DNA from: JABJGO01 sp963921245
GTDB taxonomy: Bacteria > Pseudomonadota > Alphaproteobacteria > Rhodospirillales > Casp-alpha2
Direction of reading: 5' to 3'
Length of the DNA: 64,000 nt
Assembly (NCBI GenBank): GCA_963921245.4
Contig: CAWUEY030000001.1
Span: forward strand, 1,488,001-1,552,000
Shown here: positions 1 to 7,523 of the stretch, piece after piece
Position numbering within the stretch: the stretch's first letter is position 1
Layout of the letters: every line of letters starts with the position of its first letter
Position numbers and translations under genes: made by a program
Notes under the pieces: generated by a model
What the model was told of the DNA's origin: nothing
Seen by the model: the letters and a program-made list of their open reading frames with translations, nothing else
The model's database searches: none

Positions 1-383
1 GGCCTGGTAACGATGTCACCATCGTCGCCTATTCGATCATGGTTGGCGTCGCCCTGGAAGCGGCAGAAACGCTGGCTGTCGAAGGCATCGATGCGGAAGT
101 CATCAATCTTCGCACCGTACGTCCAATGGATACGGAAACCATCATCAATTCGGTGAAGAAAACCAACCGGATTGTAGCCCTTGAAGAGGGCTGGCCCGTC
201 GCCAGTATCAATTCTGAAATTTCTGCCGTGGTTATGGAGCAGGCTTTCGATTACCTGGATGCACCCGTCGCCCGGGTAAATGGTGAGGACGTCCCCATGC
301 CTTACGCGGCAAATCTGGAAGCGCTGGCTTTGCCGAAATCCCATCACGTCATCGAGGCGGCCAAAGCCGTCTGTTACGCCTGA
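1..383 (+). CDS. pdhB: Pyruvate dehydrogenase E1 component subunit beta (3' part)
   Basis: The gene enters from the left edge; the reading frame is open from base 3 and ends at 383. The visible 126 residues are the C-terminal transketolase-like domain of the E1 beta subunit, with the family signatures INLRTVRPMD and VALEEGWP and a terminal segment ending in a conserved LPKSHHVIEAAK. E1 alpha/beta decarboxylates pyruvate with thiamine diphosphate and reductively acetylates the lipoyl group of E2. The E2 gene (pdhC) follows 22 bp downstream, which supports pyruvate rather than branched-chain specificity in the usual alphaproteobacterial pdhA-pdhB-pdhC order. The 5' part, including most ThDP-contacting residues, is outside the window. 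Confidence 0.93.
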   Translation, partial: PGNDVTIVAYSIMVGVALEAAETLAVEGIDAEVINLRTVRPMDTETIINSVKKTNRIVALEEGWPVASINSEISAVVMEQAFDYLDAPVARVNGEDVPMPYAANLEALALPKSHHVIEAAKAVCYA

Positions 384-405
384 GCCGAGGGAAGGGAGAG
401 CGATC

Positions 406-1719
<1,314 letters not shown>

Positions 1720-1743
1720 GGGATTTTTGAGGATGGTTCGACT

Positions 1744-2094
1744 ATGGATATCTATCATATCTGGTGCAACCTGAAACCGGGCGTCAGCGATCTGGCCTTC
1801 TGTGAACGGGTAGACGCCTACATGGCACACCTGAAAGCAGACAGCATGATTGAAGGCCATCGGATCACGCGGCGCAAGCTGGGCCTGGGCCCTCCGGAAA
1901 TGCTGGAGTTCCATATCATGTTGGAAACCCGCGACCTAGCGCAGTTGCAAGCAGCGTTCCAACATGTGTCAACCCGGTCCGAGCCGGTGGAAAGCTTCCA
2001 CCACGCTGTCAATTCACAGGTCGCCGATATCAGATTTGCGCTCTATCGCGATTTCCCCGACCCCCAGCGCCAGAGCGGTGAGGAGAAATTCTGA
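1744..2094 (+). CDS. Conserved small protein of unknown function in the pyruvate dehydrogenase operon (DUF6614-like)
   Basis: 116-residue soluble protein between pdhC and lpd, with 24 and 25 bp spacing, so almost certainly co-transcribed with the complex. It has no signal peptide or membrane segment. The N-terminus MDIYHIWCNL and the regular hydrophobic/charged pattern suggest an alpha-beta fold, possibly a dimeric ferredoxin-like (ABM/stress-responsive) barrel. I recall a DUF6614 family of this size, but that assignment is from memory. A GAGGA motif lies about 10 bases before ATG 1744. The function is unknown; its position suggests a link to E2/E3 assembly or pyruvate flux. Confidence 0.75.
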   Translation: MDIYHIWCNLKPGVSDLAFCERVDAYMAHLKADSMIEGHRITRRKLGLGPPEMLEFHIMLETRDLAQLQAAFQHVSTRSEPVESFHHAVNSQVADIRFALYRDFPDPQRQSGEEKF

Positions 2095-2119
2095 TGATGA
2101 CCCTTGAGAGGTACAAATC

Positions 2120-3520
2120 ATGACAGACACCACATTCGACGTTGTCATCATTGGCGGTGGTCCCGGCGGCTATGTTGCCGCCATCCGGGGGGCGCAGCTG
2201 GGCATGAAAATTTGCGTGGTCGAGAAACAACACCTGGGGGGCATCTGTCTGAACTGGGGTTGCATTCCGACCAAGGCGTTGCTCCGATCGGCGGAAATCC
2301 TGGATTACATGCATCATGCCGAGGCTTATGGCCTGAAAGTGGAAGGGGCTGGTTTTGATCTGGCGAAGATCGTTGAGCGCTCGCGCGCGGTGTCCGGGCA
2401 ATTGAACGCCGGTGTCGGGCATCTGTTAAAGAAAAACAAGGTTGCCGTCATCGACGGCGAAGCCAGGCTTAACGGTCCCGGTCGTGTGGATGTTACCAAA
2501 GACGGTAAAACCCTGCCGAGCCTGACCGCCAGGCATATCATTGTTGCCACCGGCGCCCGGCCGCGCTCCTTGCCGGGACTCGAAGCGGATGGAAAGCTGG
2601 TGTGGAGCTACTTCGAGGCACTCAAACCAGATATCATGCCGAAATCCCTGCTTGTCATCGGCTCAGGCGCAATCGGTATCGAGTTTGCGAGTTTCTACCG
2701 ATCCCTCGGGGCGGATGTAACTGTTGTCGAAGTCATGGAACAGGTTCTGCCTGTGGAGGACGCCGAAATTGCCGCCGCCGCCCGCAAGCAGTTCGAAAAA
2801 CGGGGTATGAAAATCCTCAGCGGTGCCAGGGTTGCAAAGCTGGACAAGGCGGCCAATTCGGTGACCGCCACCATCGAAACATCGGACGGAAAATCGGAAA
2901 GCCTGAGCGTGGATCGGGTAATATCTGCTGTCGGGGTTGTCGGCAACATTGAAGGTATTGGCCTAGAAACCACAAAAATAAAAACGGATCGAGGCTGTAT
3001 CGTTATCGACGCGCTCGGCCGCACGGCGGAAACCGGTATTTACGCCATTGGTGACGTGGCCGGTCCTCCTATGCTGGCCCACAAGGCGGAACATGAAGGC
3101 GTGATCTGTATCGAGGCCATTGCCGGTATGCGCGTTCATCCCATGGATAAAAAGAAAATCCCGGGCTGTACCTATTGCCATCCCCAGGTGGCAAGCGTGG
3201 GCATGACCGAAGCCACGGCCAGGAAAGCCGGTCACCAGGTCAAGGTGGGGCGCTTCCCGTTCATCGGCAACGGCAAGGCCATTGCTCTGGGTGAACCGGA
3301 CGGCCTGATCAAAACGGTGTTCGATGCCAAAACCGGTGAACTGCTTGGTGCGCACATGGTTGGGGCCGAAGTTACGGAGCTTATTCAGGGGTTCGTGGTC
3401 GCCATGGGTCTCGAAACCACGGAGGAAGACCTCATGCATACGGTCTTCCCCCACCCGACGTTATCTGAAATGATGCACGAGTCTGTCCTCGACGCCTACG
3501 GGCGCGTGGTCCATATGTAG
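2120..3520 (+). CDS. lpdA: Dihydrolipoamide dehydrogenase (E3)
   Basis: 466-residue flavoprotein that reoxidises dihydrolipoamide with NAD+. The FAD-binding GGGPGG is at 12-17, the redox disulfide C43-C48 in GGICLNWGCIP, and the NAD-binding GSGAIGIEFASF lies mid-protein. The C-terminal dimer-interface domain carries the catalytic His445-Glu450 pair in HPTLSE. The length is typical. As the last enzyme gene of the pyruvate dehydrogenase operon it presumably serves pyruvate dehydrogenase; sharing with other 2-oxoacid complexes cannot be judged here. lipA follows 17 bp downstream. Confidence 0.97.
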   Translation: MTDTTFDVVIIGGGPGGYVAAIRGAQLGMKICVVEKQHLGGICLNWGCIPTKALLRSAEILDYMHHAEAYGLKVEGAGFDLAKIVERSRAVSGQLNAGVGHLLKKNKVAVIDGEARLNGPGRVDVTKDGKTLPSLTARHIIVATGARPRSLPGLEADGKLVWSYFEALKPDIMPKSLLVIGSGAIGIEFASFYRSLGADVTVVEVMEQVLPVEDAEIAAAARKQFEKRGMKILSGARVAKLDKAANSVTATIETSDGKSESLSVDRVISAVGVVGNIEGIGLETTKIKTDRGCIVIDALGRTAETGIYAIGDVAGPPMLAHKAEHEGVICIEAIAGMRVHPMDKKKIPGCTYCHPQVASVGMTEATARKAGHQVKVGRFPFIGNGKAIALGEPDGLIKTVFDAKTGELLGAHMVGAEVTELIQGFVVAMGLETTEEDLMHTVFPHPTLSEMMHESVLDAYGRVVHM

Positions 3521-3537
3521 GTAAGGGGCCTTTTACG

Positions 3538-4518
3538 TTGCGCACGATTGACCAGACTTTAGAACGGACCGAAGCGGGCAAACCGCGCGTTCGTCACCCG
3601 GAAAAAGCCCACAAACCGGACAACCCGTCACCGCGCAAGCCCGACTGGATCCGCGTCAAGGCACCTACATCTAGGGAGTATGGCGAAACCAGGCGCCTGA
3701 TCCGGGAAAACAACCTGCACACGGTGTGCGAGGAAGCGGCCTGTCCCAATATCGGGGAATGCTGGGCCATGCGGCATGCGACCGTGATGATTCTCGGTGA
3801 TATATGCACCCGGGCCTGTGCATTCTGCAATGTGGCAACGGGAAAACCGGGGGCCGTGGACGTGTTCGAGCCGATCAATGTCTCGCTCACGGCCTCTAAA
3901 TTGGAGCTCCGGCACATGGTGATCACGTCCGTCGACCGGGACGATCTCGACGATGGTGGTGCTGATCAGTTTGCCCAGTGCATCTACCGGGTGCGCGAGA
4001 AATCACCGGAAACCACCATTGAAACCCTGACACCTGATTTTCGCGGCAAACAAGGGGCTCTGGAAACCGTCATTAGCGCGCGTCCCGATGTCTTCAACCA
4101 TAATCTGGAAACTGTGCCGCGGCTTTATCCCGGCATTCGTCCCGGGGCGCGCTATTATCACTCGCTACGTCTATTGGACCGGGCCAAACAACTGGATCCG
4201 ACGATCTTCACCAAATCCGGCATCATGGTCGGTCTCGGCGAAACCCGCGAGGAAGTGATGCAGGTCATGGACGACATGCGCGCCGCAGACGTGGATTTCC
4301 TGACCATCGGGCAATACCTGCAACCGACAAAGAAACATGCGGCCATTGACCGTTTTGTTACGCCGGATGAATTTGCCGAGTACAAACGCATCGGCGAGGC
4401 GAAAGGCTTTCTGCTGGTCGCGGCAACCCCGCTGACGCGGTCCTCTTACCACGCGGACGATGATTTCCGTCAGTTGCAGGATGCTCGGGTTGCGCGTATG
4501 GGCCGTCAGTCAACGTAA
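3538..4518 (+). CDS. lipA: Lipoyl synthase
   Basis: 326-residue radical-SAM enzyme that inserts two sulfurs into octanoyl groups on E2 and GcvH. Both 4Fe-4S ligand sets are present: the auxiliary-cluster cysteines C64, C69 and C75 (CEEAACPNIGEC) and the radical-SAM triad C90, C94 and C97 (CTRACAFC). The C-terminal Arg-Ser-Ser-Tyr serine loop that ligates the auxiliary cluster is present (TRSSYHAD). The start is a TTG at 3538 after a GTAAGGGG ribosome-binding site. Its place after lpd links lipoate maturation to the complex that needs it. An in-frame start further downstream would remove residues before DWIRVKAP but not the catalytic core. Confidence 0.96.
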   Translation: MRTIDQTLERTEAGKPRVRHPEKAHKPDNPSPRKPDWIRVKAPTSREYGETRRLIRENNLHTVCEEAACPNIGECWAMRHATVMILGDICTRACAFCNVATGKPGAVDVFEPINVSLTASKLELRHMVITSVDRDDLDDGGADQFAQCIYRVREKSPETTIETLTPDFRGKQGALETVISARPDVFNHNLETVPRLYPGIRPGARYYHSLRLLDRAKQLDPTIFTKSGIMVGLGETREEVMQVMDDMRAADVDFLTIGQYLQPTKKHAAIDRFVTPDEFAEYKRIGEAKGFLLVAATPLTRSSYHADDDFRQLQDARVARMGRQST

Positions 4519-4530
4519 TCGCAATCACCA

Positions 4531-4959
4531 ATGCCAAAACACACCGAAATTCGGTCTGTTCCCTTCAGCCCGCAGCAGATGTTTGATCTGGTTTCCGATG
4601 TCGCCCGGTACCCGGAATTCCTGCCGTGGTGTGTGGCAACCCGAATTCGCCGTCAGGACGCTCAGGAGATGATCGCCGACATGGTGATAGGGTTTAAGGG
4701 TTTTCGCGAAAGTTTTACCTCCCGTGTCGTTTTGAATACCCCTTATGAAGTTAAAGTATTTTATGAAAATGGACCGTTTAAACACCTGACAAATAATTGG
4801 AAATTTATGCCATCAAAAAGCGGTTGCGATATCGATTTTCTGGTGGATTTCGAGTTCCGTTCGCGCATCATGGAAGCCGCCATCGGCGTAGTTTTTGACG
4901 AAGCCGTTCACAAAATGGTTAGTGCCTTTGAAAAACGCGCGGTCGATTTGTATTCTTGA
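4531..4959 (+). CDS. Coq10/RatA-type START-domain protein, ubiquinone-binding
   Basis: 142-residue single-domain protein of the polyketide cyclase/START fold. The N-terminal PFSPQQMFDLVSDVARYPEF and the WCVATRI segment are diagnostic of the Coq10/RatA group. Coq10 proteins bind ubiquinone and support its delivery to the respiratory chain; E. coli RatA has also been described as a toxin that affects ribosome association, and many genome annotations carry that name. The gene is 12 bp after lipA and closes the operon; a convergent - strand gene begins after 60 bp. I prefer the ubiquinone-chaperone role given the alphaproteobacterial context. Confidence 0.88.
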   Translation: MPKHTEIRSVPFSPQQMFDLVSDVARYPEFLPWCVATRIRRQDAQEMIADMVIGFKGFRESFTSRVVLNTPYEVKVFYENGPFKHLTNNWKFMPSKSGCDIDFLVDFEFRSRIMEAAIGVVFDEAVHKMVSAFEKRAVDLYS

Positions 4960-5018
4960 TCCCACAAGAGAGGCTCGAAGCCCGCGGAACCGTGAGTAAA
5001 CGTTAGGAAAGGCCATAC

Positions 5019-5792
5019 TCAGAGGCTCGTTATGAATCGAACCAGATGCTGCGCAACCAGATCACCGCACTCCAGCATAAGAGAATGTTTGTAATCCGGT
5101 AAAATTACCAGCTCGGTGTTTGGCATAGCCGCGTGGATGAGCGTATTCAGCCGCGGATTGCAGCCACCATCATTTTCCCCGGTCAGGATCAATGAGGGGT
5201 GAGGTATCTGATGCAGCCAAGGACCCATTTCCGTGCCAGCGTAAATCCGGAAAACATTCATGAAAACATCGGCATCCATAGCGATAATCTGCTCCAGCCG
5301 CCGGGTAACAATATCGCCGTGGCTGGCGATGAAATCATCGGTGAACCAGCGGTTGGAGAGGGTTTCCAGGGTTTGCGGAATACCGTTTTCCTCCATGGCC
5401 TTGACCACGCCGAACACGGCCGCACTGTCAGCACCGGTGCGGAAGGCTGCCGTTGACAGGATGCCAAGGGAGAGGGCCCGGTCGGGAAACTTGCGGGCGT
5501 AGGCCGGCACAATCATACCGCCCAGGGAATGCCCGGCGAAGTGCGCCTTCTCAAAGCCCGTCCGCGCGCGTACCCGTTCCAGGTCATCTACCAGATTGTC
5601 AATGCCGAACATCCGGTCCGGCTTGGCTGACGAGCCGTGCCCCCTGAGATCATAGGTAACCACGGTGAAGTGTTCTTTCAGGCGGGGCAGGGCAAACCGC
5701 CAGGTATCCCGTGCAGCGCCAATCCCATGGCTCAAAAACAGTGGTGGACCATCGCCCTCAACCGTGTATTCACAATCGATAACGTCTGTCAT
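5019..5792 (-). CDS. Alpha/beta hydrolase
   Basis: 257-residue alpha/beta-hydrolase. The nucleophile is Ser89 in GHSLGG, the oxyanion motif is SHG near residue 22, a TGENDG segment probably holds the acid residue, and the histidine is in YKHSLM near residue 240. No signal peptide is seen, so it is cytoplasmic. It resembles the 3-oxoadipate enol-lactonase/haloperoxidase-like group, but the substrate cannot be read from sequence. Its ATG overlaps the stop of the upstream tautomerase-like gene by 4 bp (ATGA), so the two are translationally coupled; the luciferase-like monooxygenase lies further upstream on the same strand. Together they look like a small catabolic operon. Confidence 0.85.
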   Translation of the reverse strand: MTDVIDCEYTVEGDGPPLFLSHGIGAARDTWRFALPRLKEHFTVVTYDLRGHGSSAKPDRMFGIDNLVDDLERVRARTGFEKAHFAGHSLGGMIVPAYARKFPDRALSLGILSTAAFRTGADSAAVFGVVKAMEENGIPQTLETLSNRWFTDDFIASHGDIVTRRLEQIIAMDADVFMNVFRIYAGTEMGPWLHQIPHPSLILTGENDGGCNPRLNTLIHAAMPNTELVILPDYKHSLMLECGDLVAQHLVRFITSL

Positions 5793-5992
5793 GGCAATGA
5801 CGTTGCGCCCCGGTCAGCCACCAGAACGCCACCGGTACCCCGGTCTTCCTGCACCGCTTCCGAGATGACCCCGTGAATACCCTCAGGCCCGACACCCGCG
5901 GGGCGGATAAACGCATCGGTCAGTTCCCTGAGCGTGGCAGCCTTTTGTTCACGGGGGCGACCTTTGAACATTTTCACTCCAATAACAGACAT
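5789..5992 (-). CDS. Tautomerase (4-oxalocrotonate tautomerase) family protein lacking Pro1
   Basis: 67-residue protein that aligns along its full length with 4-oxalocrotonate tautomerase (pattern VKMFKGRPREQK then ELTDAF). The start at 5992 gives MSVIG; the residue after Met is serine, whereas the family uses an N-terminal proline as the catalytic base. Arg11 of the family is kept (KGR), but the position of Arg39 is histidine. An open frame extends upstream without family similarity. The gene is 25 bp downstream of the monooxygenase and overlaps the hydrolase start by 4 bp. It may have lost tautomerase activity or use different chemistry. Confidence 0.78.
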   Translation of the reverse strand: MSVIGVKMFKGRPREQKAATLRELTDAFIRPAGVGPEGIHGVISEAVQEDRGTGGVLVADRGATSLP

Positions 5993-6017
5993 AGGGTTTC
6001 TGTCCCCAGGCGTAAAA

Positions 6018-7061
6018 TCAGGCCGCCCGCGCGCCATAGGGCCGACCGGTGAAATGCGGCATGATCTCTTCGGCGAACTGCTGAATGGTATCCAGGGTTT
6101 CGGCCTGATCCAGCCCAAAATTGACGCTCAGGATGGTCCGGTCTATGCCCAAGTCCTGATAGGGGCCGAGCTGATCGATCATTTCCTGTGGGCCACAGAT
6201 CAGCAGGCTCTTGTCCAGGTCTTCAATGCTCTGCTGACGCGGGAGCTCGCGGACCATGCCAGCATCCACTATACCGGGTCCCGTATACACATTGTCGAAC
6301 CGGCTGTAATAGGAATAGGCCTGTTTGAGTTTACGTTGATGCTCGGGCTCGCTGTTGGCGACGTGCGCAACGCGAGAAAGTGTCAGCGTCAAATGCTCAC
6401 CCTCATCGCCCATTTCTTCCCTGGCGCGGGTAAAACTGCTCACCTGATCAACCAACATCTGGTGATTGCCGGATAACGGCGTGGTTTGAATGTGAAAGCC
6501 CCGTTTTGTCGCGTGGTAGATACCTTCGGGGTTCATAACCGCCATCATCATTTGTGGACCACCCGGATGAACGGGGCGGGGCATGATGGTCAGGGGTTCG
6601 AACTGATAATATTCGCCGTCCCAGGAAACCTCTTCCTCATTGAGCAGAGCCCTCAGTACATCGAGAGATTCATCGAACCGGGCGCGGGTTTCCGCCATGG
6701 GAACACCAAGGCGTTCCATTTCGTACTTGAAAGCACCGCGCCCAACGCCCAGCCACAAACGGCCATCGGTAAAAATATCGGCAACAACAACCTCACCCGC
6801 GTAAACCCGCATGTCGTGCAGCGGCAAAACCACCACAGAGGTCATAATCTTGATCTGTTCCGTATGCGCGGCCAGCTTCACGGCGAACTGCAACGGTGCT
6901 GGCATCATCAGGCAGTTGATCAGGTGATGCTCGGTCAGGGATACCGCATCAAACCCCAGTTTATCGGCCAGCACGGCCTGTTCGATCATGTCAGCGTAAA
7001 CCCGCTCGCCGCCGTAGTTTTTGTCCGGGTAGTCCGCGGATAACTGAATGCTAAATTCCAT
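6018..7061 (-). CDS. Luciferase-like (LLM class) flavin-dependent monooxygenase
   Basis: 347-residue TIM-barrel flavin oxidoreductase of the bacterial luciferase superfamily. Typical segments are AVLADKLGFDAVSLTEHHL near the N-terminus, MTSVVVLPLHDMRVYAGEV, and GRLWLGVGRGAFKYEMERLG. These enzymes use reduced FMN from a partner reductase to oxidise small substrates. ATG 7061 was chosen because it opens the barrel strand MEFSIQLSA and has AGGAGC 7 bases upstream; a longer in-frame extension to 7166 has no family similarity. It is first in a - strand cluster with the tautomerase-like protein and hydrolase, divergent from a lysR remnant that probably once regulated it. Confidence 0.9.
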   Translation of the reverse strand: MEFSIQLSADYPDKNYGGERVYADMIEQAVLADKLGFDAVSLTEHHLINCLMMPAPLQFAVKLAAHTEQIKIMTSVVVLPLHDMRVYAGEVVVADIFTDGRLWLGVGRGAFKYEMERLGVPMAETRARFDESLDVLRALLNEEEVSWDGEYYQFEPLTIMPRPVHPGGPQMMMAVMNPEGIYHATKRGFHIQTTPLSGNHQMLVDQVSSFTRAREEMGDEGEHLTLTLSRVAHVANSEPEHQRKLKQAYSYYSRFDNVYTGPGIVDAGMVRELPRQQSIEDLDKSLLICGPQEMIDQLGPYQDLGIDRTILSVNFGLDQAETLDTIQQFAEEIMPHFTGRPYGARAA

Positions 7062-7165
7062 GATTATGCTCCTGAATTTGATAGGAACAGCGTGCCAAAG
7101 TTGCGTTAGTTTTGAAAGGCGATATTTTTGATTTAGGGGCTGACCCAGATAGCTCGGATTAAACA

Positions 7166-7240
7166 ATGAATATATCCGCCATCGAAACCTTTTTGACAGT
7201 GGTCCAGATCGGTGATCTGAACAAGGCGGCCAGACGCCTG
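7166..7240 (+). pseudogene. 5' remnant of a LysR-family regulator
   Basis: The first 25 codons read as the LysR winged-helix N-terminus (NISAIETFLTVV followed by GDLNKAARRL). Family members continue with N-x-T-Q-S-x-V-S; here the similarity stops at about base 7240 and the frame goes into unrelated sequence. No other part of a LysR protein was seen in the next 2 kb. The remnant is divergent from the luciferase-like monooxygenase gene, the usual place for a LysR regulator of a catabolic operon. The break coincides with the left edge of the methyltransferase module, so I infer that an insertion or insertion-deletion destroyed the regulator. Confidence 0.7.
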
Positions 7241-7308
7241 AAGGAAATCGGGCAGTGTCTCACTTTGAAATTATCCCGTTTTGTTCGCGGTGGCGTTTCC
7301 TTTTTCCT

Positions 7309-7334
7309 AATGTATAATGGGCACAAATGTATAA
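7309..7334 (+). promoter_or_regulatory. Candidate promoter with 9-bp direct repeat ahead of the methyltransferase leader
   Basis: AATGTATAA occurs at 7309-7317 and again at 7326-7334, spaced 17 bp. The first copy contains a perfect TATAAT (7313-7318) and the second TATAAA. No convincing -35 box lies 16-18 bp upstream, so the promoter call is tentative. The A/T-rich stretch stands out from its surroundings and lies 20 bp before the leader ribosome-binding site. The repeat could also be a binding site for a regulator of the methyltransferase. Confidence 0.4.
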
Positions 7335-7339
7335 AGTTT

Positions 7340-7357
7340 GAGGGGAAGTCTGTTGTG
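7340..7357 (+). promoter_or_regulatory. Ribosome-binding site and GTG start of the methyltransferase leader
   Basis: GAGGGGAAG at 7340-7348 is followed, 6 bases later, by GTG at 7355-7357. This is the best translation start in the region. By contrast, the first ATG of the methyltransferase body (7524) has no purine-rich motif and lies inside a conserved segment. The GTG defines the leader frame that enters the tandem repeat. Confidence 0.6.
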
Positions 7358-7474
7358 TCTGAAGGACCGAGCGGCGGCGGAGAGATGGGGAAAAGGCGAG
7401 TGACACAATCCCGCCCGTCGGATAGAGTGAAAAAAGGACAGCCCGACAGCCCGACAGCCCGACAGCCCGACTGA
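7355..7474 (+). CDS. Leader reading frame of the methyltransferase, stopped after the repeat tract (OFF frame)
   Basis: 39 codons from GTG 7355 to TGA 7472-7474: a basic, low-complexity segment (GKRRVTQSRPSDRVKKG) followed by repeat-encoded GQPDSPTARQPD and a stop. The repeat unit is 8 bp, so each copy gained or lost shifts the frame. With five or two copies this frame runs directly into T-E-A-N-W and the conserved I-W-T-G-D-N-L strand of the methyltransferase; with the four copies present it stops. I interpret it as the true 5' end of the methyltransferase gene rather than an independent peptide. Confidence 0.55.
   Translation: MSEGPSGGGEMGKRRVTQSRPSDRVKKGQPDSPTARQPD
7438..7469 (+). repeat. 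Tandem repeat (ACAGCCCG)x4
   Basis: Four perfect head-to-tail copies of ACAGCCCG at 7438-7445, 7446-7453, 7454-7461 and 7462-7469. The unit length is not a multiple of three. The tract sits between a well-placed GTG/ribosome-binding site and the methyltransferase body, so its copy number decides whether they are in frame. Tracts of this kind switch phase-variable methyltransferases by slipped-strand mispairing in other bacteria. Confidence 0.9.
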
Positions 7475-7523
7475 AGCAAATTGGTCTGATCAGACCATAT
7501 GGACGGGCGATAATCTACCCATC

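Noticed and set aside
280..405. N-terminal extension of pdhC into pdhB
   Set aside because: The extra 42 codons are an out-of-frame copy of the pdhB end; the lipoyl domain begins at 406.
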